In this document: one piece after another, positions 20,806 through 32,846 of the stretch
How the letters are laid out: the number at the start of each line of letters is the position of its first letter
Numbering within the stretch: position 1 is the first letter of the stretch
DNA from: Erigeron canadensis
Lineage: Eukaryota; Streptophyta; Magnoliopsida; Asterales; Asteraceae
Reading direction: 5' to 3'
DNA: 64,000 nucleotides
Assembly (NCBI RefSeq): GCF_010389155.1
Contig: NC_057765.1
Coordinates: forward strand, 1,364,001 to 1,428,000
Translations under genes and position numbers: made by a program
Notes under the pieces: generated by a model
Database searches by the model: none
Seen by the model: only the letters and a program-made list of their open reading frames with translations
Told to the model about the DNA's origin: nothing

Positions 20806-23800
20806 TAATGCTCCAGAGGTGGGGCCAACCAGCCCGAGACGATGATAGGTCCAGCCACATCACCAACCAAACACCCTGTAAAACAAGCACCAAGGTCAAT
20901 ACTCCAGAATTTATAAGGGTGTTCGGATATGTGTTTTGAAAGTGAATATGTGGTATGAATAACTCAGAATCATATAAACTGTCAATAAAATGAACAAAGA
21001 AAATAGTGTTTCTTATAAGCAAAAAAAAAAACTATTAGTACGATTTGAAAATGCAGACCCCCAAAACAATCCATATATTAAAAACTGGTAATAATTAAAT
21101 ATAAAATTCAAACAAAATCCGAACACTTCCATAGTTCCATAAACAAATTTATAAGCCATGTATGCCAAGTGGTGTGGTACTTACCAAAGATTTGACCAGA
21201 TGATGGGCGGAATATGGTTGCTCCAATCCCAGCTCCAATGGAAGCAAAAATCAGTGCTGAACCACATCTAACCGTAACACCATACACCTTCTTCCCAAGC
21301 ACTTTAGCTCGCTCTGAGTGATCAGCAACATTTTCCAATTCATCATTGGATTTTGAGATGTCACAAACATAACGGAAACATTCAAATCCAACTTGAACAA
21401 GCCACGACGCTGCAACTCCTAAAAGTTGACCTGCACAGCCAAATCCATGTCTTTAGTATTAATACCTATAATAGGAAGAATACACTTACATATGCATAAA
21501 CCACTTTTTGATAATGTGTTCAAATGCAAGTGCACAAGTAACTTTCATACTGAACATTTTTTATACATTCACTATATTGCTTCAAAGTGCAGTGGCCAAT
21601 TGGATTCTGCAATATTAGGCTATTCACAGTGAAAAGTTATTTTCCTATTGTATCGCAGAAACTAATAGCCTCCTTGAAGCAGATAATGCTACCATCACCG
21701 TAATTAAAATTTCGCTTTGCAAGTCTAAATGCTGTAAAAAGCGTGGGTAATTGGGAGCGTTAAATATCACATACAGAAATTAGCTATTTTCTAACATCGT
21801 ACTGTAGTTGAGTACTGCCAGGCAAATATCACTTTGGTATATAATTTCATTCATTTATGACATTCATTTGTATTCTTTTTTTTTTTTTTGAGCTAGAGGA
21901 AGTGTAATACCAGTTTGTGACATATACAAGCAATATGGTTAGAAGACCCAATTACTTTAATTCCATAGACAATTTTGAATCGCATCAAACATTTATTAAA
22001 TCTTATAATCTAAAGGTGACAAATGAAAATCAGCCCATCACATCAACACTAAATTGAAGGTACATAATTACCGTTATGAATCTCAATCACTTGTCTTTTA
22101 ATAATAGCAAAAGACACAATAATTAAGTATGTTACATGTATAGAAAAATTACTATAATGTTCAAAGATACAAGGTTTGTTCCAATAACCATATATGCATC
22201 ATTGGCACAGAATTCAAAGCCTGAAACCGATAAGGAAATGGTACATAACGGACCTCTAAATGTTGTTCTGGAGACACAAAAGAAGTAAGTATGAAAAGGC
22301 AACCCCCTGTTAGCTTTTCGAATGCAAGACTTCGGAATATCTGGCATGAACAAAAAAAGTAAATTGTTGGTAATTTACTATAATCCTGGCATGTGGCAGT
22401 ATTTAGTGTCTGTGTGCGCGTGTGTCTGTGTCTGGAGGCGGTATGTACCTTTAAGAAGCTTGCATGCAACACGCTGTGAACAATGGTGAACAGCAAATCG
22501 TTCCAGTACACGTCTAATAGTAGTTGTACTAGTCTGAGAAGAAAAAATAATCAGCCTATTGCAACCAATTAGAAAACAATTCAACAGCACCTATGTCATT
22601 GTTCGAGACTAGAACTTATATCCAATATACTGCTTTTATCCCGAGAATATACAACAACTTTCTTTCTGAAACCTTGCCTTCCAAATAAGATTTCAATTTA
22701 TTTATCACCCATCCTATATTTTACAAAAAAAATTGGTATAGGCTAAAGCCTCTTTAGCTCGCAAAATTTGTCTACTTTGTCCATAACAAGAGACATCTTG
22801 GACATTTAACCAATAATCAGAACACTCATGATCATAATAAAAGGATCAATAACAGAGTATCGATGATGCTTGTCATGTGTCAACTATTATCATTTAAACA
22901 AAAGTTAAAAGTTTGGCCCTGCTAATTGCTCATGAATCCTTCTCATTCAATTCAAATATATTAACATTATATGCTTAAATGTGTTGTTATTTGTCCTCTT
23001 ATTCTTCCTGTTCTATATTTTGTTTCTATTCAATTCAAGTAAACTATCAATATTCTTTAACATTTTAAGTATTAATATAATAAACCTGATAATAGACTCT
23101 AGTAAGAGAGTTGAAGCAACTAACTGTTAATAATCACTTTTTAAGGGTTTTGACATAAACATAAATTAAGTTATATTATTTTTTCAGTATTACAAATGTG
23201 ATGGATCAATATATTATTGTGGTCTTATGGATTAAGGTTAAACCATGATCAAGAAAAAGAGCTGGTAGACTCCATTTCTTTTCCACGCTATGTTTATGAG
23301 ACTGTTATTCTGTTTGTATGCTTATTGTCACTAGTTCACAACGAATTACAGTGAAAAAATTTATAACGGAGATCAACCCCCCTCAACTTAAAATCCCAGC
23401 TCTGCCTTGAAGGTACCAAAAAACGCCACCGGGTCCCCTATCCAAAATTTCCCAGTTCTCAAAAGTTTCCTTATTCCCAAATCCTAAAAACCTCCCAAAA
23501 TTCCTTTCGGTTGGCTAAAAAATTGAAGGGAAAAAAAACAAATTGTTCTTACACTTCAAGAACTCAAACAAGGTCACATGCAAATCCACCAGAACACAGT
23601 ATCCACAATATTTAGCATTAAAAAAAAAAGAATATCATACTTACTTCACGAAAGATTTGTGTTACTGAATTCTTGAAAGGTACCATCCAGTCCACAGGGT
23701 GCTCATCGAAGTCATTGTCATCGTCTTGCTTAGGTGCCATAAGAGGCAAATAAAACAATAAGAAAGATCTCACTGTTGTCATCGCAAATGATCTCGGCTG

Positions 23801-24631
23801 GAAGGCTGAGAACAATGGCTTCATGTCAACACTATATTCTTTGGTCATGTATTTCAGGGTATCATCATGCCGAGAAACAGTTTCAGATGCAGTCTTTAGA
23901 CTAGACAGGTAATCTTCAGTCGGAGGGGTAACACCAGCATCGCAATAAGCAACTCTTCCACCAATACTTTTTGCATCCACATAACATATATATAATTAGT
24001 ATCTTAAAAATCAAAATGAGACGTAAATCCAAAACAAGCAATAAGCCGATGAATCCCCGTATACAATACATTACCTATTGTAAGCAGTAAATTTAACATT
24101 TTTTTATAATACAGTATCAATAACATAAATTCAAACATCATTATAAAAAGTTGTCAAATTTTTCGGTCACACAAACGGTCCGCAAAACTATCTCTTAACC
24201 ATTTTCATAGTGATTATGGTCCACACAGGTAGTCGAGAACTTACGCTATTAAACCCAGTTATCAAAACCCATAAAGCTATAAACTTTATACAAAATAACA
24301 CAAATGAATCATCTTATAATAACTAAAATGTATTTCAAAAAAAAAAAATCTACAAAAAATCACTCCAATACAAAATAACACAAATGCATCACACTATTAA
24401 TAACTTTGGTTTTTATAAATAAATTTAAAACAAATGGTAAGAAAATAATACTTTAAAAAAAAAAAAAGTGTTATACCCCAATAAAGGCCTGGAAGCAAAA
24501 GGGGCGGCGGCGGCGGCGGCGGCAAAATAAGCAGCGGAGGAAGAGTTGAAACCATTATAAAATTCACCATGACTATTATTATTGAAACTTGGATATTTCT
24601 TCATTAAAAATTCCTTAAAAAAACCACCCAT
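20805..24631 (-). CDS. Conserved plant protein of unknown function, six exons, 321 residues
   Basis: Minus-strand exons deduced from GT-AG borders: 24,631-24,477; 23,966-23,645; 22,533-22,449; 22,340-22,254; 21,430-21,185; 20,875-20,805. The phases join without error and sum to 966 nt. The product starts MGGFFKEFLMKKYPSF, has an eight-residue Ala-rich run encoded by GCC repeats, GIGGRVAYCDAGVTPP, an acidic DDDNDFDEHP patch after SFLLFYLPLMAP, basic TTTIRRVLERFAVHH, SRTTFRGQLLGVAASWLVQV (possible membrane segment), RAKVLGKKVYGVTVRCG, and Gly-rich LIFASIGAGIGATIFRP and GCLVGDVAGPIIVSG. The two Gly-rich hydrophobic stretches suggest a small integral membrane protein with paired short helices. 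I recognise it as a conserved plant type but cannot name it or give a function. The stop TAG arises at a MITE junction. An alternative end cannot be excluded without transcripts. Confidence 0.82.
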
Positions 24632-25744
24632 TATTATTATGAATATATATTATCAGGGCCGGCCCTGGCACCGGGCCAAGTGAAGGTTGTAAAACTCGGC
24701 CGGGTCGGAAGTCGGGATCGGTGTGTGAACGAGTCGGGTCAGCCAGACTCGGGCAACGGTGGTCAACGGCTGGAAAAAGGTCAGAAATCGGGGTCTGAAA
24801 TTCGGATCTTTAGGTCGGACGCAAGTATAAGAGAGATAGAAGGCTGCTTCTTCTTCTAGAAGGTGTTTTTTGTAAATATATATAAAAAAAAAAAAAAGCT
24901 ATATAATATTAGGGTTGAGACTGTGAGAGAGATGAGTGGTAAATCCAGAAAATACAATTATTTCATATTTTAAAAAAATTGAAAGCCACATTAGTTTAGT
25001 GGTACTCAAATATACGTTTAAGTGGCCCGGCCCGGCCCATGCACTGATGCACCAAAGTACCAGGCTCTAGAAGATCTTTCATGACCAAATCATAAATCTA
25101 ATTTAAGTACATATATAACTATATAAGTTCCTGTTTCCTTTTTTTAATTATAATAAATTTCATCCATTCCGTCAAACTTCATTTTCTTTTTTACTTAATA
25201 AACAAAAATATATCATCAATTAAATATTTTTCACTAAATATATACAGACATTAGTTATACATTCAGCACTTAATGACAGAAAAAAAAACAAAAATGGACC
25301 CTTCTTCATATATCGTTTTTCTATTTAATTGACAAGGTATAGTTTGGCTTGAGATATATTTGATGAAGATGTTTAATTTAAACACCTTTGACATTATCAT
25401 TTTATACCACCTAAAAATCAGTAACACTCAGCCTTCCTATTAGACAAATTAAGAGTGCTATAAAACAAAAGTTCAAGTTGAAAGCCAATAGCAAATATAC
25501 CACAAAAATATATGGTAAATATGGTAACCCCTTATATTAACTATCTAACTTACCGAGCTACCTTTCGCACCACTTATGGTTATTTCTTAGAAATCTATAA
25601 AGCAAGGTTAGTGCGGTAAGAAAAAATGGTTCTAACAATGTCCATTTTTCAATATGGATGAAACACAAGGTTTTATAAGATATGCATAATTATTAACTAT
25701 TTCAATTATCTAGAAAAACGTGGCATTGGTTCAAGTCGTTATTT
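24632..25744. other. Upstream region of the six-exon gene, with a GC-rich repeat at 24,654-25,050
   Basis: Just upstream of the start codon, CAGGGCCGGCCCTGGCACC at 24,654 matches the start of hAT-like elements seen elsewhere in this window (54,954). It is followed by tracts rich in 'ggtcggg/cgggtc' and ends near AGTGGCCCGGCCCGGCCC at about 25,022. I could not find matching ends or a target duplication, so the element is unresolved. From about 25,060 to 25,740 the DNA is AT-rich with nothing I can name. Confidence 0.4.
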
Positions 25745-26162
25745 CAATATGAATCATAATTATTCCAATATGTAGTATCATGAGCCATTGGTTCATTCGA
25801 TCTATTGATTCGTATTATTATATTTTAATTAAGCCGAAAATATGATAGGAAAAAAAAAAAAAAAAAAAAAAAAAAACCAATGAAATCAGAACAAATGTTT
25901 TGTTGTTTACATTGAAGCCGCCGAAAAATTTAAAAAATAGACAATTGTTTTTTGTTTGTGATAGTCAATTTGTCACACTATTAATAAAATAAACAATTGT
26001 TTTGCTTGTCAGTTTTGTTTATTTACTATGATATGAAGCTGCCGCCACACATATAAAACCAATGTCAATTGGTTTCATAATTTGTGTAATTAATGGATGA
26101 ATACGTTGACCTAAAATCTGGTTTTAGATCTTAATTTTTTACTTTTTTTAATACTTGAATTA

Positions 26163-26735
26163 TTTAATCTTTATTGAATTTCACTAAGTTGATCTTGATT
26201 TAAACTTTATTGAATTCGATGAAATAAGTTAGTTTTTTTAATTTAGACTTTATTGAATTCGATGAAATAAGTTAGTTTTTTGATTTAGGCTTTATTGAAT
26301 TCGACGTTATTTTAAGTCGTTTTTGATTTAGTCTTTATTGAATTCGACCTTATTTCAAGTCGATTTTTGATTTAGTCTTTATTGAATTCGACCTTATTTA
26401 AAGTCGTTTTTTGATTTAGTCTTTATTGAATTCGACCTTATTTCAAGTCGTTTTTGATTTAGTCTTTATTGAATTCGACCTTATTTCAAGTCGTTTTTGA
26501 TTTAGTCTTTATTGAATTCGACCTTATTTTAAGTCGATTTTGATTTATTCTTTATTGAATTCGACCTTATTTCAAGTCGTTTTTTGATTTAGTCTTTATT
26601 GAATTCGACCTTATTTCATTATTGAACTGGACCTTATTTTAAGATTTTGATTTAATCTTGATTGAATTTGACGTTATTTCAAATTGAATTTGATTTAGTC
26701 TTTATTAAATTCGACATTACTTTATTACATATAAT
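26163..26735 (+). repeat. Minisatellite of about 43-bp units in the leader of the old Copia element
   Basis: About 13 consecutive copies of a unit whose core is TTTAGTCTTTATTGAATTCG followed by ACCTTATTTCAAGTCG. The central copies (about 26,290-26,620) are nearly identical. The first and last few are more diverged. Degenerate CGACCTAA-type motifs continue to about 27,090. Confidence 0.85.
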
Positions 26736-27899
26736 GTCGTTATGTAAAACATGTTGAACTAAATTACTTAATGTTGAACTAAATTACTCGACCACTTATG
26801 TGAATATGACATATAAAAATGTCATATAAACCATGACATTTTTCTTTATTATATGTCGATTTCAACCTAAAGGTTGAGTTCGACCTAAATATTTTTAAAG
26901 GTTAACCTATCTATTGAGTTCAACCTAATTTTTCTAAGTTCAGTTCGACCTAAACTATTGTCGAATTCGACCTAAAATCTTATCGAGTTCAACCTTAATG
27001 TTTCAAAGTCAAGTTAGACCTAATCTTGTCTAGTTGGACTTTAACTTATCAAAATCGATCATTACTTGTTGAGTTCTCCTTAATTGTCGAATACAATATC
27101 ACCTAAAAGTTTAATGGCAAAATTTGTCACTCAAATTTCGAAAATAATTTTTCTATGACATTTTTTACCATAACACATAAAGGGAAATTAAAATAAATAA
27201 TTCAATAATGAAATTTGATTTAGTCGCTAGGGGTTGCCGTCTTTTGGACCCCGCTTTCAAAGGTGTTGCCCCCGGAACCCCGTAACTTAGGGGCTTTGCA
27301 CTAATGTACATGGTCTCATCATTTGTGCCCAAAGGTCAAATGTGATTCTCATGTTGTGCTTTTTTTTCCTTTTGCATAATGTACACTAAGTATGTTAATT
27401 CTACCCAAAGGTGATTTAATATGCTTTGTGTGCCAAAAAGACTATTTGCATGCAGAATAAACACGATTCTTAGTTTTGTGCCCAAAGGTCAAAAGATAAG
27501 CGTTGTGTTGCATGACCCTAACGCTCATTTATACTTAGATATTAGTTATTTCTGCCCAAAGGTGATGTAACATCTAAGTAGAGCCTTAGTTTAGCTTATT
27601 GTTTTGGTGTTTACAATACCTATCACTAGCTTCATTACTATAATAATGGTCATAGTCTCATTATTCTAAGGAACATTACTATTAAGCCTACTTATTTTAG
27701 GCATTATTTTAGTTCCATTATTATGAAGAGACTTTACTTAGTCTGCCATAGATAGCTAGTCAAGTCACTATAACAACATTACTATTAGGCTTACTTATTT
27801 TAGGCATTACTTTAATAATCTTCTATCACTTGTATCATAAATTCATATCCTTCTAATCTCCAATATAATACCTAGCTTAGGCATTGAACCACTTACCGG

Positions 27900-29458
27900 T
27901 GCAAACTTTGCTTCATGAAAAGGTTAATAACGTCTAACTCTAAAGATTCTAGACCTTGCCTATGTCATTCGCCATAATGAACCCACTGCTATTACTGCTA
28001 ACTCTCTTGCAGCTCATAAAGCAAATTTTTTAAAAAGTGGGATAGGGCGAATCACTTGTCAATTATAATGGTTAAGAACTCCTTAAATCTCAGTATCCGA
28101 GGAGATATCACTTCAAGGGAAAGTCTAAAGCGTGCGCAAGTAGCTTAAATACAAAGTAAATAGCAGTATTCGTGGACACATAATGAAGATGACTGACATG
28201 ACTCATAAGCTTTAGAGTCCTAAAAATGGAAGTCTCTTACATCTTCCTTGTATACTTTATAACGACGCATTGCTTGCTCATTTCTACACCTTCAAATATA
28301 ATTATAACACTGTGAAGGATTAACTGTCGATGAGTGAACTAATAGCAATGTGTGTTCAAGAAAATGGTCGCCTTAAGTTGGGCCAACCTAAAGTTGTTCA
28401 CCTTACTACCACTGCTAATTCCATTAAGAGGAAGGATAATAACAGTAATAATAAGACTTTAAGTACAATTCAAAAGGGCTAATCATGGTGCTATTGCCTC
28501 TAGCTTTAAGTCCTTGACTAGCAATCCTAACTGCAAATTCTCATTGTGCTCAGATTGCCCTAAATTCAAGGTGTTGCTAGCTAGGAAAGGTAAATTACTT
28601 TATGAAATATTTGATTCTTTTATGTTTGATGTATCTATTAATACATGTATAAGTGATTCTAATTCTATGGTTCATGTGATTAACTCAACATAAGGATTCC
28701 ATACAATTCAGAAGCTATCAAATGACCAAAGAAAACTTAGAGTTAGAAGGGTTGATCTATTATATGTCGAAACCATGGAGACTTATGATTTACATATAAA
28801 TACTTAAAAGTATATTAGACTAGTGGATACCTTATGTGTACCAAGAATTTCTCGGAACCTTTTATCTATTTCTCTAGTCTAAGACCTTGAAAGTTATGTA
28901 ATAATTCATGGTTACGACGAGATTGCCATTACTCGTAATAATGAATTCCTTGGTCGTAGTTTATTGAATAAATTGTTGTATAAGTTAGAACTAGATCATA
29001 ATTTCTCAGTCTTTGTCGTCTCCTAATATTGATGACATAACTAAAACAAAGACAAAATCACCTAAATAATTAAAGAATTCCTCCATAATGTGGCATAAAC
29101 ATTTTAGCCACATCTCACGAGTTTGCATGATACGACTCATAAGGATGGAATATTACATTATCTTGACTTTAGTGATTTTGAAACATGTATTCAATGGTTT
29201 AAAAGATTAAGAAAGGAGCCACTAGAAGTTCCAACTTGTTGGAAATAATTGACTCTGATGTTAGTGGCCCCTATCCCGCATCCATCTCAAGACATGCATC
29301 ATTTATTACGCTCATTAACGGTTATTCACGTTATGTGCACCTATATCTGATCTGATCCCTTAGAGACTTTTATTGATCTTCAATCTTTGGTTTTAAACCA
29401 AATTAATCATAAAATAAAAGTTGTGAGATCAGATAGAGGAGGTGAGTATTATGGTTGA
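27900..29458 (+). pseudogene. Old Copia gag-protease-integrase remnant
   Basis: With many stops, the translation shows a gag C-terminal part (LSMSELIAMCVQENGRLKLG near 28,330, then lysine-rich), a zinc-knuckle-like region (CPKFKVLLARKGKLLYEIF near 28,560), the protease-to-integrase segment (YIRLVDTLCVPRISRNLLS near 28,810; FLGRSLLNKLLYKLELDH near 28,950) and the integrase core end KVVRSDRGGEYYG, which breaks off at 29,453. All catalytic parts are disrupted. The frame resumes beyond the younger element at 42,139. Confidence 0.75.
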
Positions 29459-30407
29459 TGTTAGGTCGAAAATCGACTAAGAATGATTTGTTCAAAATAG
29501 TTGAAGTTCAGTGAAGAAAGCTTGCTCAGAATTCTGAAGTCATTCAGAATAAAGCTCATTGAAGCTTCACTTCAGATTCAGAATCAACCTACACTGAAGA
29601 CGTTCAGACTGAAGTCAAAGACTGAAGACTGAAGAAGATCATCTCAGAAGTAGAGCTCAGAGAAGATCTTACCTGAAGTTGAATCTGAAGAGGCTCAGTG
29701 AAAAAGTACTTACAACACTTTTTCACTGATTACGAGGAAAGTCTTTTTGCAGCTTTAACTACCTTTACCCGGTTAATTACTCTCAACCTGGGATTGAGAA
29801 AGTTTTAGCAAAAGGTTGGGAATAAAGTATGTCAAGTCACATTAAAGAAACTTACATACTTTACCTTAAACAAACATGTTATGGATTTGTCCCACAAATC
29901 CATAAATGTATCCAACCATATTTGTACAACATATTGCCATGTCATCAAGACATGTTTTGCCTATAAATATAAGACTTCTCACACTTGCAAAAGTGCTTGG
30001 AACTTTGGCAATTGCAACGTGTGATATTACTCTAAGTATTCTTATGAGTAATTCCTTGTCGCATAGATCATTTGTATTTCTAGGGTTGTTTAGATATTTT
30101 CACAAGTGTGATTATCTTTGTTCCGCAACAACTCTTGTATTTTGTTTATCGCAATAAATAAAATACATTGAAAAATACATCTCGACTCATTGCCATAATA
30201 CTTGATTATATTTAGTAACTTATATAGTTTCAAGCAATCGTACTTCATTATTTTTATCCATTATCTGGATCGTAATTCTAACTAGTCTTATCTAGTTTTG
30301 ATTTACTTGCCAGTCGGGTTTCTTGATATAATTTGTGATTATTATTGTCTAACCTCATATCTTGTTATATCTTGATATCTTGTACATCATGTTTAGGTGG
30401 ACTCACA
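29459..30407 (+). repeat. 5' LTR of the SIRE-like element
   Basis: Starts TGTTAGGTCGAAAATCGAC and ends GTTTAGGTGGACTCACA (TG...CA). A TATA-like CCTATAAATATAAGAC lies at about 29,960, consistent with a U3/R border. The first 250 bases are crowded with TCAGA, CTGAAG and CTTCAG motifs. Short open frames within are not genes. Confidence 0.93.
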
Positions 30408-30409
30408 TT

Positions 30410-30422
30410 TGGTATCAGAGCC
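30410..30422 (+). other. Primer-binding site for initiator tRNA-Met
   Basis: TGGTATCAGAGCC, three bases after the 5' LTR, is the standard complement to the 3' end of plant initiator tRNA-Met used to start minus-strand DNA synthesis in Copia elements. Confidence 0.95.
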
Positions 30423-30469
30423 TCCCAGGTTAAATCATTAAATTGTTATACCTGTTTTGATCCTATAAG

Positions 30470-32828
30470 ATGTTTGGAACCGAACAACCGAATCCTAACC
30501 CAAATGTCAATATGAATCAAAATCCACCACCTCCACCACCAGTTCAACCCAGTGTTCATGTTCACTTTCCAAACAATCCGGTATCTAAATTTAATGGAAA
30601 TAGTGACACATTCATTACTTGGAAGGCATGTATGCTCAAGTACATCGTTGGAGTTGAAAGACACTTGACCACCATTCTTGTAGAAGGTCCTTATGTTCCC
30701 ATGAATGCATCAACTGTTGTTTTTAACCAAGATGGGACCCCTAGGTTAACACCCAAAGAGAAAGATCATTGGTCAGAGGAAGACCATCGTTTGGCTGACC
30801 TAGATTCCAAATTACAAAACATGATTCTCTTTGCTGTCCCAGAAAGTTTGAAACCCACTCTTGTTTTACTTGATAACTCTAAGTTGATGTGGGAAGAGTT
30901 GCTAACACAGTTTGAAGGAACAAAGGAAACTATCACCACAAGAAAAGTTTCTTTGAATAAAAAATATGAAGCATTTTTTGCATTGCCAAATGAATCTCTA
31001 ACTGAAACATATCTTAGGTTTACAAATTTGGTCAATCAATTAAAAGCTCTTGGTGTCACTAAAGACAAAGAAATTTTGCTTGAAAAATTTTGTGATATTT
31101 TACCTTCGAAATGGGAAAATTTGATCATGGTGTTAAGACAAGGCAACACCTGTCACAGCCACACTTTGGCCTCTCTGTATGGTGCTTTCAGATTTACCGA
31201 GGAAAACAAAGCAGAGAGAGCCGTGGCTGAGCAAGATGCAAAGAATCATTCATCTACCAAGTCAGATCTGGTTCATTATTCTGAACCTCAAGATACTGCC
31301 CTACTATCTTCTGAGAGTGATCAGTCTGACTCTGTGAAAAAGATAGTAGCTGAACTAATGAAAGTTGGTATTTCTGATTATGCATCACATGAATGTGATG
31401 AGGATGATGATGATGATGATCTGGTCGCTATGATTGCCAAAACCTTTAATCGTTTCAAATTAAAATCCAAAAGAAATGGCAAACAATTTTCCTCAAACAA
31501 CACTGTTGATAAGTCCAATCTTGAATGTTTTAAATGTGGAAAGAAAGGACATTTTATGAAGGAATGCAAATCATCACAACCTTCCTCGTCACACACTGCC
31601 CCTAACCACTCTATCTTTCAAAAGCCAGATGATGGGTACAAAGCCAAGTACCAAAAGCTGAAAGCCCACATGGCAATGATGGCTCAAGAAGAATCCAACA
31701 AGAATAGCTGCATGGTGGCAGACACTGAAAAATGGGAGGATTCTGACGTGTCATCTGATGAGGAAGAAGAAGTAAGGGATATGTGTTTCATGACTCGTGA
31801 AGATCTTAGTCATGTGGTTAAGTCTGATGTGGAATCTGGTCGTTGGGTGGATATTATCATGAAAAAGGTTAGTGAATTTGGTTTTGAGAATGATGAAGGA
31901 CTAAAACTGGATCTTTTAGTTCGAATTGAGGCCGACATATCATATGTTGAGACTGTGCGTTCAGAAAGCATTAAAAATTTTGAAATAAACTCTTCTGAAC
32001 TGAACGCCAGTCAGGCCAGATTGAAAGAACTGAAAGATGTTCAGTTGGCTTTGAAAAGTTATCAATCTCTGGCTTCTAAACTTGAATTGGAAAAAGAAGA
32101 GCTGAAAATCATTTTAGAAAAAGAACAAAAAATAATTAAATCTTGGATGAAGTCACCTTTTCCTGGAGCTGCTATTAAGAAAACTTTTGAAAATCAAAGA
32201 ATCGGTTATGGCACTGGTGATCTTCATCTTGCATCTGTAATAACTGACTTTGATGCACTTCCTAAAGAAATGAGACCAGAAATCATTTTTAAAGATCTTG
32301 GAAAATCAAAAGTGATAACTAATCAAAACCAGGAACAACCTGAGGGCAAATCTGAAGCATGTCAGACCAGTGCTTTAGAAAAGAAAGCTAAATCCAAGAA
32401 GCCTTCCCCTCAGTCTTTAAATCTGGTTCCCAAGAACCAGAAAAAGAAGAAGAATGTCATCCCTGCTGAGCCTTCTACCTCAGATTCTGGTAGAGCTCAG
32501 GTGTCTAATCAAGAGTCTATTTTGTTAAAAATTGAAAGTCAATTTCAAAATTTGGCTAGGCAAGTGCAGAGCTGTAAAAAATGTTGAAAGCACTCCCCAA
32601 AACTCCAAACAAAACCCAAAGACTTTTTCAAAGAAAATTAAACAAGAAAAGCAAAAATCTGAGAAGAAAAAGGTTTTTGAAGTCGTTAAACCAACTGTTT
32701 TTGTGTCATCTGAAATTATGACTGAAATTCCCTTTGATCCATCCGTTCCTCATGTACCAAAGAAATCTGAGGCTGTTCAGGGAAAGTCCAGTGAACCCAT
32801 CAAAAGATGGGTTCCCAAAAAGCACTAA
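30470..32828 (+). pseudogene. gag of the SIRE-like element (705-codon frame plus frameshifted tail)
   Basis: The open frame 30,470-32,587 encodes a proline/asparagine-rich start, the retrotransposon capsid-like domain (about residues 45-250, with SKLMWEELLTQFEGTKETI and SLNKKYEAFFALPNESLTE), an acidic ECDEDDDDDDL run, one zinc knuckle CFKCGKKGHFMKECK (about 365-380), and a long charged helical tail with coiled-coil character (about 500-590). A frame change near the A6 run at 32,576-32,581 is needed to continue into 32,532-32,828, which ends PIKRWVPKKH and leads to the protease. The product would form the particle that packages element RNA. A gag this long is typical of the SIRE group. Confidence 0.85.
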
Positions 32829-32846
32829 TCTTTGTGTATGTGCAGG

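Larger units (their letters stand above)
25745..29458 (+). mobile_element. Old Copia element, left part (5' LTR end, leader, gag and part of pol)
   Basis: GAATCATAATTATTCCAATA (25,751-25,770) matches the final bases of the LTR at 44,706-45,143 (GAATCATAATTATTCCAACA). It is followed at once by TAGTATCATGAGCC, a mutated primer-binding site for initiator tRNA-Met. The rest of this 5' LTR is not recognisable. A leader with minisatellite repeats follows, then gag-pol remnants from about 27,900. The element is cut at 29,458 by the younger Copia element and resumes at 42,134. A 27-base poly-A run lies at about 25,850-25,876. Confidence 0.7.

Noticed and set aside
26163..26735. CRISPR-like regular repeats
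   Set aside because: Regular 43-bp units without unique spacers, in a plant retrotransposon leader; a minisatellite, not a CRISPR array.
29906..30157. Frames at 29,906-30,157 and 41,632-41,877 with the same peptide
   Set aside because: They are the same part of the two LTRs, not genes.
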